From contig JANQGP010000274.1 of NCBI GenBank assembly GCA_028277265.1, positions 1 through 37,227 on the forward strand: a stretch of 37,227 bases of DNA. The letters are read 5' to 3'. The notes below the pieces were generated by a model. It worked only from the letters and a program-made list of their open reading frames with translations, was not told where the DNA came from and made no database searches. The position numbers and the translations under genes were made by a program. Numbering within the stretch: position 1 is the first letter of the stretch; the number at the start of each line of letters is the position of its first letter. This stretch comes from Woeseiaceae bacterium (GTDB lineage: Bacteria; Pseudomonadota; Gammaproteobacteria; Steroidobacterales; Woeseiaceae). This document shows positions 25,714 through 33,768 of this stretch, piece after piece.

Positions 25714-26610
25714 ATGCTTCAGCAGCTGCGCGGCCTGTTCGTTTTCGCAGGCTTTGCGATCAATACGATCTTCTGGTTCGTGCCCGTATTCCTTCTCGGT
25801 ATCGTCAAACTGCTCGTTCCGATCGCGTCGATTCGTCGCGGGCTGACGCGTTTGCTCATGAAGATGGGCGAGGCATGGGTCGCGATCAACTCCGCCAACC
25901 TCGCGACGTTCGCGTCCATAGACTGGAAGTCACGCGGTTTGGAGGGTCTGCGACGCGATCGCTGGTACCTCGTGATGTCCAACCACCAGACCTGGGTGGA
26001 CATCCTCGTATTGCAGAAGGTATTCAACCGGCGCGTGCCGTTCCTGAAGTTCTTCATCAAGCAGCAGCTGATCTGGTTTCCGTTTCTCGGCATCGCCTGG
26101 TGGGCGCTCGACATGCCGTTCATGAAACGCTATTCGCCGAAGTACCTGGCGGCGAACCCGCACATGAAAGGCAAGGATCTCGAGACCACGCGGCGCGCAT
26201 GCGCGAAGTTCCGCAATACACCGACGTCAGTGATCAATTTCGTCGAAGGTACGCGTTTCAGTGAGGCCAAGCGCGACGCGCGAAACGTACCGTATCGCCA
26301 CCTGTTGCAGCCGCGCGCCGGCGGATTCGCGATTGCGATGGCGTCAATGGGTGAGCTGTTCGACGCCGTGCTGGACGTGACGCTCGTCTACCCGGATGGT
26401 CCCGCCGGTTTCTGGGAGGTATGCTGCGGGCGCCATGTCGAAGTACTGGTCGACGTGCGCGAGCGACCGATCGAGCGCTGGCTCTTCGAGGGAGACTACG
26501 AGAACGATCGTGAATTCCGGCGGCGCGTACACAGCTGGCTCGGCGACATTTGGCAAGAGAAGGACGACCTGATACAACAGATTCTCGATAGTCGGAGGTC
26601 GCATGACTGA
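25714..26610 (+). CDS. 1-acylglycerol-3-phosphate acyltransferase family (YihG-like)
   Basis: Inner-membrane acyltransferase of 298 residues starting MLQQLRGLFVFAGFAINTIF with a hydrophobic segment to about residue 35. Acyltransferase motif I is NHQTWVDI (the HxxxxD catalytic pair) and motif III is FVEGTRFS; motif II lies in the FLKFFIKQQLIWFPFLG stretch. Layout matches YihG/LCLAT-like enzymes that acylate lysophosphatidic acid or related lysophospholipids. A GAGA lies just before the ATG; an alternative ATG at 25675 would add 13 residues without hydrophobic character. The last 8 bp overlap the next gene. Confidence 0.88.
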   Translation: MLQQLRGLFVFAGFAINTIFWFVPVFLLGIVKLLVPIASIRRGLTRLLMKMGEAWVAINSANLATFASIDWKSRGLEGLRRDRWYLVMSNHQTWVDILVLQKVFNRRVPFLKFFIKQQLIWFPFLGIAWWALDMPFMKRYSPKYLAANPHMKGKDLETTRRACAKFRNTPTSVINFVEGTRFSEAKRDARNVPYRHLLQPRAGGFAIAMASMGELFDAVLDVTLVYPDGPAGFWEVCCGRHVEVLVDVRERPIERWLFEGDYENDREFRRRVHSWLGDIWQEKDDLIQQILDSRRSHD

Positions 26611-26974
26611 TAGCCGCCAATACGATACCGTGTCGTTCGACGTACGCGATAACGCGACAATGCTGTTCTTCGCCAGGACCTCCGAGGTCGGCGAGATCAA
26701 CGACTACCTGTTGCTGATGCGTACGATCGAAGAGGATTTCGACGAATCCATTTACATCGAGATCAATGAGCAGCAGTTCGGCGGTCACAACCTGATTCGT
26801 GAGGCTTCGCTGACCGGCAATGTCCTGACGCTGCGCCTCGTCGAGCCCGCCAAGGAACTCGGCGACACGACGGATATCGTGCTCACCTGGTCCGAGACAA
26901 CGGACAACCTCGATGCGATAGAGGTTGGTGCATTTCGAGTGCTTGGCGACATGCTGGTCGGCGGCAACGCCTGA
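26603..26974 (+). CDS. Small protein, possibly Imm10-like
   Basis: Protein of 123 residues, acidic, with no signal peptide or membrane segment. GGAGG lies at good spacing before the ATG, which overlaps the acyltransferase stop region by 8 bp. The pattern NDYLLLMRTIEEDFDES, then YIEINEQQFGGHN and LTLRLVEPAKELG, looks like Imm10-type polymorphic-toxin immunity proteins (YLLLQR, then VEVNDQ and GGI). This resemblance is from memory of the pattern and is weak. No toxin is encoded nearby. A housekeeping role with the acyltransferase is just as possible. Confidence 0.75.
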   Translation: MTDSRQYDTVSFDVRDNATMLFFARTSEVGEINDYLLLMRTIEEDFDESIYIEINEQQFGGHNLIREASLTGNVLTLRLVEPAKELGDTTDIVLTWSETTDNLDAIEVGAFRVLGDMLVGGNA

Positions 26975-26982
26975 AACCCACG

Positions 26983-27291
26983 GTGGCGCAGGCCGAATTC
27001 AGCCTCTATATCGTGCGCTGCAATGGCGGCACGCTGTACACGGGCATCGCAACCGACGTCCACAAGAGAGTCGAAGAGCATCGCGCCGGCCGACGCGGCG
27101 CCAGGTACCTGCGGGGCCGTGGTCCGATCGAACTCGTATTCGCCGAAGTCGCCGGCGATCGGGTCCGCGCATCGCAACTGGAGTATCGCGTCAAGAAACT
27201 GCCGCGCAGCGAGAAGCTCGCATTGATCGACGGCCGGCGCGATCTCGCCGATCTGCTCCGGGATCAGGTGCTCGGCGATGACGGCGCGTAA
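26983..27291 (+). CDS. GIY-YIG nuclease domain protein (UPF0213/YhbQ-like)
   Basis: Protein of 102 residues consisting of one GIY-YIG domain. The signature is LYIVRC followed 8 residues later by LYTGIATDVHKRVEEH, with the catalytic Arg in KRVEEHR and a Glu in the LEYRVKKL helix. Such single-domain proteins (UPF0213) are widespread; some have DNA-nicking or repair roles, most are uncharacterised. It starts at GTG 8 bp after the preceding stop, probably in the same transcript. The last 28 bp overlap the convergent MBL-fold gene. Confidence 0.88.
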   Translation: MAQAEFSLYIVRCNGGTLYTGIATDVHKRVEEHRAGRRGARYLRGRGPIELVFAEVAGDRVRASQLEYRVKKLPRSEKLALIDGRRDLADLLRDQVLGDDGA

Positions 27292-28289
27292 AGCGCGATC
27301 GGCTTGCCGAACTCGGGCAGCAGGACGGTGCTGTCCGGGTCCCAGGTTTTCTGGAAGTCCCGGAACCACTTCGCCGTCTTCTCGATGTTACCCAGGAACC
27401 TGGGCCCCGGGACGATCTCGCCGAACGGCCGTGTGAAATCGTCGAAGTGAATAGGGTAGACGATCTTTGCACCGGTCGTCGTAACGAGCTCCTGCCAGTA
27501 GGTTTCCGCGTACTCCCGGTCGAGTGTCGTCAGGCCGCCCACGCTGAGCATCACGACATCGGCGGCGATACCCTCGAGCCCCCGTGCGACAAATCCGGCG
27601 CTGCCCTGGACGATCGTTGTTCCCTGCGGGTGTTCGATCACGATCGAGTAGCTTGCACCTGCCTTCCACGCGGTAATCGGCTGCGGAATCGCCAGTGGCT
27701 CGTCGATCGTTCCCGGCAACGGCGGGTCGCCGCGCCAGCCGATCGGCGCGTGCCTCGAACGCAGAATGCGTACCCTGAATTCGCCGAACTCGTATGCCTG
27801 GCCGGGCTGCACGACGATGATCTGGTCCTCCGGGACACCGGCACCGCGCGCGATATTCGCGGTCGATTCCGATCCGATGACCGAGGCGCTGGAACGGTTT
27901 GCGATCGCGCCAACGTCCATCGCGTGATCGTAGTGCGAATGCACCGGGATGATCGCGGCGAGCCGCCGCATCCGGAACTCGTGCATCGCGTAGTTGATGG
28001 TTGCCGCATCGTTGACCACGGGACGCCGAAACACAGAGTCCCGCAACGTCGGCCGGGAAAAGAAGCCGTCGATCAGGATTTGTGTTTCGCCATCGTCGAA
28101 CAGCAGCGTCGTCACTCCCAGCCAGGTCACGACGACCGAGGGAGAGTTCTCCGGAGCCGTCGGCGCGAAGGCCCAGCCCGTGCTCTCGAGCGTCGGCCGA
28201 TCGTGCCACAACCACACGGCGGTCATCGCGAGGACGACGATCACGGCCAGCGCGATCGTGATTGCCCGAATGACACGCAATCGCCACAT
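27264..28289 (-). CDS. Membrane-anchored MBL-fold metallohydrolase
   Basis: Protein of 341 residues starting MWRLRVIRAITIALAVIVVL, one N-terminal membrane helix that places the domain in the periplasm. The beta-lactamase-fold metal site HSHYDHAMD is at about residue 115, with later ligands probably in the SRHAP and PIHFDDF segments. It resembles UlaG/NAPE-PLD-like MBL proteins. The in-frame sequence upstream of 28289 lies inside the DUF819 gene and was rejected as coding. It starts 19 bp after the DUF819 stop and has no strong Shine-Dalgarno. Confidence 0.85.
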   Translation of the reverse strand: MWRLRVIRAITIALAVIVVLAMTAVWLWHDRPTLESTGWAFAPTAPENSPSVVVTWLGVTTLLFDDGETQILIDGFFSRPTLRDSVFRRPVVNDAATINYAMHEFRMRRLAAIIPVHSHYDHAMDVGAIANRSSASVIGSESTANIARGAGVPEDQIIVVQPGQAYEFGEFRVRILRSRHAPIGWRGDPPLPGTIDEPLAIPQPITAWKAGASYSIVIEHPQGTTIVQGSAGFVARGLEGIAADVVMLSVGGLTTLDREYAETYWQELVTTTGAKIVYPIHFDDFTRPFGEIVPGPRFLGNIEKTAKWFRDFQKTWDPDSTVLLPEFGKPIALYAPSSPST

Positions 28290-28308
28290 ATACTCTATCA
28301 ACAGGCTG

Positions 28309-29514
28309 CTAGCTGACCACCCACCCCGCCGCGCGGCCGGCCCAGGGTGCCACGTAGTTGCCGAGCGCGTAGCCGAGCAAGGCGAGCAGGATCGACGCGG
28401 GCACGAGGTTAGGGCGGTGATGGGCGGCAACGATCGGTGCCGAGGCCGCCGCGCCGATGTTTGCGGCCGATGCAATCGCCACGCTGTGTACGTCGACGCG
28501 AAACAGCCAGGCGCCCGCGAGCATGAACAGGCCGTGGACGAAGATCCAGATGAACGCACCGGCAACGAAGACTGGCGCATCGCCGAGACCCGAGAGTTCC
28601 GCGCGTGCCCCCATGCCGGCGACGAAGATATACACGAGCGCCGTGCCGAGCGCGGTCGAGTTGGGCAAATCCGAAACCCGGGTCGTGGACAGCAGCAGCG
28701 CGATGGTCGTGACGAGCAGGATGCGCACCGTCGTCTCCGAGAAGACGTCGGCAAGCGCCGTGTTTTCCGCGATCCAGACAGTCAGGCCGGGCGCCAGCGC
28801 GTGACCGATGGCCGTGACACCGATGACGACCGCCGCGAGGTAGAGGTACTGCGGCATTGTCGGTGCCTCGTCCTGTTCGACATGCATTTCCGCTGCCGCG
28901 TCCATCGCCGCCAACCGCTCGGGCGGCACGCGCGCCCAGGCGTTGAATTTGTCGGCGAAGTCCCGCGACATGAGCAGCAGCGGCAGCCAGACGAGGTAGA
29001 TCACGTTGTCGGCGACGATCGCGAGCCCGAGTTGTGCAGGAGGGGTATTCAGCATTTCGGCCGTTGCGAGCATGTTCGCAGTACCGCCGATCCAGCTGCC
29101 CGCCAGCGCGCCGAACCCTTTCCACGCGTCGTCGGGCAACCACTGGTGGACGGCGACATAAGCGACGATACAACCGACGAAGACACCGGCGGTGCCCATC
29201 AACATGACGAGCACGCCCTTGCCCATAATCCTGACGACGGCCGGCACGTCGACCTTGATCAGCATGAGCACGATGAACACGGGCAGCGCATATTGGCTAA
29301 GGCCCGAGTAGATGATCGATGAGCTCGGGATCACGGTGTAACCGCCGATCGGAAGATTGCTGAGAACCACCGGGGTTGCATAGATGAACAGCAGCGGCGG
29401 GACGTATTGGAAGAACTTCGCGTCGGTAACCTGCGCGAGCAGGAAGAAGAATGCCGCCACTATGCACAGAACGGCCAATACGCCGATCGGTGATGTAATT
29501 AGTATGTTCTCCAT
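28309..29514 (-). CDS. DUF819-family multi-pass membrane protein
   Basis: Inner-membrane protein of 401 residues, roughly ten to twelve hydrophobic segments. Family marks include the conserved GSWIGGTANMLA turn after about residue 145 and the mirrored SAANIGAAASAPIVAA at about residue 350, which point to an inverted-repeat transporter fold. DUF819 proteins are suspected small-molecule or amino-acid-type transporters; no substrate is known. TGAGGCG precedes the ATG. The linker between halves (about residues 200-225) is cytosolic and acidic. It is followed by the MBL-fold gene after 19 bp, so the two probably form an operon. Confidence 0.9.
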   Translation of the reverse strand: MENILITSPIGVLAVLCIVAAFFFLLAQVTDAKFFQYVPPLLFIYATPVVLSNLPIGGYTVIPSSSIIYSGLSQYALPVFIVLMLIKVDVPAVVRIMGKGVLVMLMGTAGVFVGCIVAYVAVHQWLPDDAWKGFGALAGSWIGGTANMLATAEMLNTPPAQLGLAIVADNVIYLVWLPLLLMSRDFADKFNAWARVPPERLAAMDAAAEMHVEQDEAPTMPQYLYLAAVVIGVTAIGHALAPGLTVWIAENTALADVFSETTVRILLVTTIALLLSTTRVSDLPNSTALGTALVYIFVAGMGARAELSGLGDAPVFVAGAFIWIFVHGLFMLAGAWLFRVDVHSVAIASAANIGAAASAPIVAAHHRPNLVPASILLALLGYALGNYVAPWAGRAAGWVVS

Positions 29515-29586
29515 GCATCGCGCCTCAGGCCGTTCCTGGCGCCCGAGTATAAAGCATCGATAACGCGGAGGCGTGCGGTCGGGCGA

Positions 29587-30306
29587 TCAGCCGAAACTGA
29601 TTTGTGCGGCGTAGTCTTTGCGCGCGGCCGCGTCCCGCAGCACCGCTGAGTTGACCGTGAGCCAGACGGCGTCCCAGTCTTCGATACGGCTCGGCCCGAA
29701 GACGTGCTTGGCGACGAAGCTCTCGAGATCGCGAACGTGGATGACGTTCTTCGGCGGCGGTGACGTGAATTCGACCGAACCGGTGAAGATGACGAGGTTG
29801 TCGACGGGCACGTCAGGCACGACCTTGCGCAGCGCGCGCGTGCGGCCTTCGTTCTGGATCACCGGATTCAGAAAGCGGCGGCGGTGCGCACCGCCGACGT
29901 TGGTCCACTGTGCTTCGTCTGCTCCGCCGAAGACGATGCCATCGAAATGCTTGGTCTGGATGCAGAGGATGCCGCCCGCGGTCAGGATTGCGTGGTCGAT
30001 CCTGGCCAGGCCGCCGTAGGCGCCTGGCAGGATGAAGTCGTGCAAGACGTCCGGGCTGCGCTTCGCGAGCGCCCTGCGGATACGGACCTGGCCGACCTTG
30101 CCCGTGAACCAGTGTGTAACCTGGTTGGCCAGCGATCGAAAGATCAATGTCAGAAGCAACGCCGCCGCGATCGTGAACAGGAAAAACGCCGGACCGACAC
30201 TCGTGATTCCGGTCTGCGCGCCGGCATCAGCCGCCACTGCAGGCAGCGCGATGAGCGGCGTGCTCGTGACCAATCTGCGGACCGTTTTCGACATAAGCCA
30301 CAGCAT
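29587..30306 (-). CDS. Membrane-anchored NERD-domain protein
   Basis: Protein of 239 residues. An N-terminal signal-like segment (RLVTSTPLIALPAVAADAGA) is followed by a membrane helix at about 38-58 (GPAFFLFTIAAALLLTLIF), leaving a C-terminal cytosolic or periplasmic NERD domain. The domain shows YGGLARIDHAILTAGGILC and then IQTKHFDG and a Trp further on, the layout of nuclease-related domains. The usual E-x-K catalytic pair is Q-T-K here. The start may be 30306 or 30294. It lies 42 bp from the ABC ATPase gene, same strand. Confidence 0.82.
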   Translation of the reverse strand: MLWLMSKTVRRLVTSTPLIALPAVAADAGAQTGITSVGPAFFLFTIAAALLLTLIFRSLANQVTHWFTGKVGQVRIRRALAKRSPDVLHDFILPGAYGGLARIDHAILTAGGILCIQTKHFDGIVFGGADEAQWTNVGGAHRRRFLNPVIQNEGRTRALRKVVPDVPVDNLVIFTGSVEFTSPPPKNVIHVRDLESFVAKHVFGPSRIEDWDAVWLTVNSAVLRDAAARKDYAAQISFG

Positions 30307-30348
30307 AGGCCCGTCCGGGTTTCCCCGAAAGCCTACCAGGTCACGTTT

Positions 30349-31152
30349 TCAGGTTTTGCCCGGGTAGGCGAGATAGTAGCCGTCGATTTCCGCGACGCGG
30401 ATTGGCGCCTCGTAGATCGCCGACAGCCGCTCTGCGGTCAGTACGTCCCGCTTCCTGCCGTCGGCCACGATACGACCCGCCTTGAGCAGGATGACGCGGT
30501 CGACGTCCGGCGGAATCTCGTTAAGGTGATGCGTCACGATGACGACGTTCCGGCCGGCCCTGACGAGCTCGCGAATGCGCTCGAGATAGTCGAAGCTGGC
30601 TGCAAAATCGAGTCCCGCGGTCGGCTCATCCAGGATCAGCGTGTGCGGCCGATGGACGAGGGCGCGCGCGAGCAGGCAGCGGCGCTGCTGGCCCGTGGAC
30701 ATTGATTTGAGCGGCGTTGCGGCCAGGTCGCCGACACCGAGTTCGTCGAGGGTTCCGCGTGCGGCTTCGACCTGGTCGTCGTCGACGCGGCCGGCAAGTA
30801 CGCCGTGAACGCCGATGCTGGAAAAGAAACCCGAAACGACGACTTCGAGCGCGGTCGTCGTCGGTGTATAGCGTTGTTGCAGGTCCTGCGACACGACACC
30901 GATGTGCTTCCTGAGCTCCCAGACGTTCCACGTATCCCGTCCGAGAATGCGGAACACCGAGCCGTCTTTGACGACCGGATACAACTCGCGATTGATCGAT
31001 TTGAGCAGTGTCGTTTTCCCGGCGCCGTTAGGGCCGACGATTGCGACGCGCTCGTGCTGCTCGATGGTCAGATCGAGACTGTCGAAAACACGTGTCGTAC
31101 GACGCCAGATCGTGGCGTTGCGGATTTCTACGAGCGGCGGTTCAGGCTGCAT
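30349..31152 (-). CDS. Stand-alone ABC transporter ATPase
   Basis: ATPase of 267 residues. Walker A is GPNGAGKTT, Q-loop VVSQDLQQR, signature MSTGQQRR (variant of LSGGQ), Walker B LILDEPTAGLD, and H-loop VIVTHH. ATG 31152 has GGAAGA upstream and is preferred over GTG 31167. It overlaps the MATE gene by 11 bp. No permease gene is adjacent, so it resembles ModF/YbbL-like ATPases that work with a distant partner or in a non-transport role. Chosen start also matches the usual 5-8 residues before the first beta strand (VEIRNATIW). Confidence 0.9.
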   Translation of the reverse strand: MQPEPPLVEIRNATIWRRTTRVFDSLDLTIEQHERVAIVGPNGAGKTTLLKSINRELYPVVKDGSVFRILGRDTWNVWELRKHIGVVSQDLQQRYTPTTTALEVVVSGFFSSIGVHGVLAGRVDDDQVEAARGTLDELGVGDLAATPLKSMSTGQQRRCLLARALVHRPHTLILDEPTAGLDFAASFDYLERIRELVRAGRNVVIVTHHLNEIPPDVDRVILLKAGRIVADGRKRDVLTAERLSAIYEAPIRVAEIDGYYLAYPGKT

Positions 31153-32557
31153 GGGTCTTCCAACCACCGCGTCGGAACACGATGATACAGAGAATGGTCA
31201 GCAGCGATTCTGCCACGACTTCGGCGATGAAGACGCCGTTTGCGCCGAACGGAAATCTCGTGGCGAGAACGAAAGCCAGCGGGATCTGGACGAGCCAGAA
31301 CGCGACCAGGTTCAGGGTCATCGGCGTCTCGGTATCACCGGCGCCGTTCATTGCCTGGACGATCGTCATGCCGGCGGCGTACAGCGGAAAGCCGATCGCA
31401 ATGATTCGCAGGCAGTTCGCGCCGAGTTCCAGCACGTCCGGGTCGAGGGTGAACCAGCCGGTTATGGTTTTCGCGAATACGAACATGACGGCCGCCGCCG
31501 AGGTCATGAACACGACGTTGTATTTCGCGGCCCGCCACGCCGAGGCTTCGGCCCTGTCGGGCTTCCCGGCCCCCAGATTCTGGCCAACGAGCGTGGCCGC
31601 GGCATTGCCGAGCCCCCATGCCGGCAGAAAGATGAACTCCATCATGCGAAGGGCGATCGTGTAGGCGGCAATCGCGGAACTGCCGAACATCGCGATGATG
31701 CGCATCAACGCAATCCAGCTCGCGGTCGCGATCAGGAACTGTGCGATTCCGCCGAGCGAGATACGCACGAGCCGCCATGCCAGTGTCCCGCGGAACCCAA
31801 GGTGCCGTGCGGCGAAGTGCAACCGACCGCGGCCGTTCAACAGGAACCAGAGCTGGTACGCGACGCCGGTACCGCGTCCGATGGTCGTCGCGACCGCGGC
31901 GCCCGTGACGCCCATCTCCGGAAACGGTCCGATCCCGAAGATGAAACAGGGGTCGAGCACGATATTGACGCCGTTGGCGATCCACAGGGACCGCAAGGCC
32001 ACGGCGGCATCGCCGGCGCCCCGGAATGCTGCGTTGAGAAGGAACAGGTAGACGATACTGAACGAACCGCCGAGGAGCACCGCGGTAAATCCCGCGCCTT
32101 GACGGATGACGCCTTCGGAGGCGCCCATGAGCTCGAGCAGGTTTCGCGCATAGATGACACCGATTACGCCGATCACGATCGACATCAGCAGGCCGATCCA
32201 GATCGACTGTCCCGTAACGCGGGCGGCGCCATCGACGTCTTTCGATCCGATTCGCCGGGAAACCATCGCGGTAACGCCCATGCCGAGACCGATGGCGACG
32301 GCATACAACACCGTGACGAGTGCTTCGGTGATGCCTACCGCGGCCACCGCATCGGTTCCGAGCCGGGAGACGAACGCGATATCGACCACGGCGAAGATCG
32401 ACTCCATCGCCATCTCGAGCATCATCGGGACTGCGAGCAGGCCGAGCGCGCGCCCGATCGGGCCCGTGGTGAATTCTTCGTCGTTATCGCGCAGCGCCTC
32501 GCGCAGGAACTCGACCGTCCTGCCCAGAAGCCCCGGCAATGACGGCGCCCTGCTCAT
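31142..32557 (-). CDS. MATE-family multidrug/sodium exporter
   Basis: Protein of 471 residues with 12 expected membrane helices in two similar halves. Conserved stretches are DIAFVSRLGTDAVAAVGITE in TM1-2 and VGQNLGAGKPDRAEASAW in the second half (matching the GQNxGAxxxxRA repeat); the first-half equivalent is SRRIGSKDVDGAAR. It exports cationic drugs or metabolites in exchange for Na+ or H+. Starts at 32557 with a weak Shine-Dalgarno, and is divergent from the small membrane-protein gene. Downstream overlap of 11 bp couples it to the ABC ATPase. Confidence 0.93.
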   Translation of the reverse strand: MSRAPSLPGLLGRTVEFLREALRDNDEEFTTGPIGRALGLLAVPMMLEMAMESIFAVVDIAFVSRLGTDAVAAVGITEALVTVLYAVAIGLGMGVTAMVSRRIGSKDVDGAARVTGQSIWIGLLMSIVIGVIGVIYARNLLELMGASEGVIRQGAGFTAVLLGGSFSIVYLFLLNAAFRGAGDAAVALRSLWIANGVNIVLDPCFIFGIGPFPEMGVTGAAVATTIGRGTGVAYQLWFLLNGRGRLHFAARHLGFRGTLAWRLVRISLGGIAQFLIATASWIALMRIIAMFGSSAIAAYTIALRMMEFIFLPAWGLGNAAATLVGQNLGAGKPDRAEASAWRAAKYNVVFMTSAAAVMFVFAKTITGWFTLDPDVLELGANCLRIIAIGFPLYAAGMTIVQAMNGAGDTETPMTLNLVAFWLVQIPLAFVLATRFPFGANGVFIAEVVAESLLTILCIIVFRRGGWKTHAA

Positions 32558-32602
32558 CGTGGTGCTATGCTGGCGTTATCACCGCACCGGGGTGCGAAGA
32601 CG

Positions 32603-32761
32603 ATGCCCACGAGCCTGATTCTCATTCTGATCATGATCGCCCTGATCATCGTGTACACGATCGCCAAGGTCATCAGCTACAACCGCCTGAGTGAACAGCA
32701 ATGGAAGGAAGTGGACAAGAGCAAGCTCAAGGAGTGGGATGACGACGACGACTGGGACTGA
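32603..32761 (+). CDS. Small single-pass membrane protein
   Basis: Peptide of 52 residues. A hydrophobic helix (SLILILIMIALIIVYTIAKV) is followed by a charged tail ending in DDDDDWD. ATG 32603 is preferred over 32567 because it puts the helix at the N-terminus. GAAG precedes it. The charged tail would face the cytosol or periplasm. Reading frame, start and helix are convincing, but no family is recognised. Confidence 0.6.
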   Translation: MPTSLILILIMIALIIVYTIAKVISYNRLSEQQWKEVDKSKLKEWDDDDDWD

Positions 32762-32844
32762 CGCGGTCGGCCCGCGCCAACGGTAGGGTTCGGCTCCGGA
32801 ATTGGATTACACTAGGCGCGGACGAAGTACTGCAGGATCGGCAT

Positions 32845-33768
32845 ATGGGGACAGTCAGGCTCGGGCACCAGGGATTTTACCTGGCATTGCTCACGAGTGC
32901 GTTGCTGCTGGGCGGTTGTGACAAGCCGGCCGAAACCGCGGACGAATCCGACAAGGCAGCGGGTCGCGAGAACGTGGAGGCGATGTCCCGCGAGCACGCG
33001 GAGGATACGACGGAGCCGAGCCCGGCGGCTCGGGAAGCGCCCGCACGCTCCGTCATTTCCGACGCCAGACTGCCTTACGCCGAGGTCGGAAACGAGCTGG
33101 TCTACGGCTATTTCAGTGCACCGGCCGACGTCTTCGAGCCGCTGCCCGCCCTGATCGTCATCCACGAGTGGTGGGGTCTGAACGACAATGTGCGCGCAAT
33201 GGCCGACCGTCTCGCCGCGGAAGGCTACATGGTGCTGGCTGTCGATCTCTACGCGGGCAGCACGGCCGACACACCCGAAGCGGCCCGCCGGCTGATGCTC
33301 GGTGTCGTGGAGAATCCCGATGCGGCTCGTGAAAACCTGCGCATGGCGCATGATTTTCTCAGCACGGCAGGCGCGCCGCGCATTGGCTCGCTCGGCTGGT
33401 GCTTTGGCGGCACCTGGTCGCTGAACGCGGCGCAGCTTCTCGGTGACGACCTCGACGCTGCCGTCATCTACTACGGTCAGGTCACCGCCGACGAGGAGGA
33501 GCTCGCCGCAGTCTCGGCGCCGATCCTCGGTTTGTTCGCCGCAGATGATCGGGGCATCAAGGTCGACTCGGTCAACGCGTTTCGCGAGGCTCTCGATCGG
33601 CTCCGCAAGCCCAACGAGATTCATATCTATCCGGACGTAGGTCATGCTTTCGCCAACCCGACGGGGCGCAACTATCATGCTGAAACCGCGCAGGATGCGT
33701 GGGCGAAGACGCTCGACTTCCTGGGACGCTACATGTCGTCGGCCGAAGAATCCTCTGATGCGTCCTGA
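32845..33768 (+). CDS. Dienelactone hydrolase-family lipoprotein
   Basis: Lipoprotein of 307 residues: signal HQGFYLALLTSALLLGGC with lipobox LGGC, then an acidic spacer of about 50 residues. The alpha/beta-hydrolase fold has Glu in VIHEWWGLND, nucleophile Cys in LGWCFGGTW, Asp in LFAADDRGI and His in VGHAFANP, the full dienelactone hydrolase set. It is the second such gene in the window and uses lipoprotein export rather than Tat. GGATCGG lies before the ATG. TACACT at 32807-32812 is a possible -10 box. The 3' end overlaps the convergent gene by 40 bp. Confidence 0.9.
   Translation: MGTVRLGHQGFYLALLTSALLLGGCDKPAETADESDKAAGRENVEAMSREHAEDTTEPSPAAREAPARSVISDARLPYAEVGNELVYGYFSAPADVFEPLPALIVIHEWWGLNDNVRAMADRLAAEGYMVLAVDLYAGSTADTPEAARRLMLGVVENPDAARENLRMAHDFLSTAGAPRIGSLGWCFGGTWSLNAAQLLGDDLDAAVIYYGQVTADEEELAAVSAPILGLFAADDRGIKVDSVNAFREALDRLRKPNEIHIYPDVGHAFANPTGRNYHAETAQDAWAKTLDFLGRYMSSAEESSDAS

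Noticed and set aside
27264-28754. Longer version of the MBL-fold protein with about 155 extra N-terminal residues
   Set aside because: The extra part lies antisense-free but within the DUF819 coding region in another frame and is Arg/Ser/Pro-rich; the membrane helix starts at 28289.
30902-32542. Plus-strand open frame (546 codons) opposite the MATE and ABC genes
   Set aside because: Both minus-strand genes are clear; the frame spans their overlap and has low-complexity charged composition.
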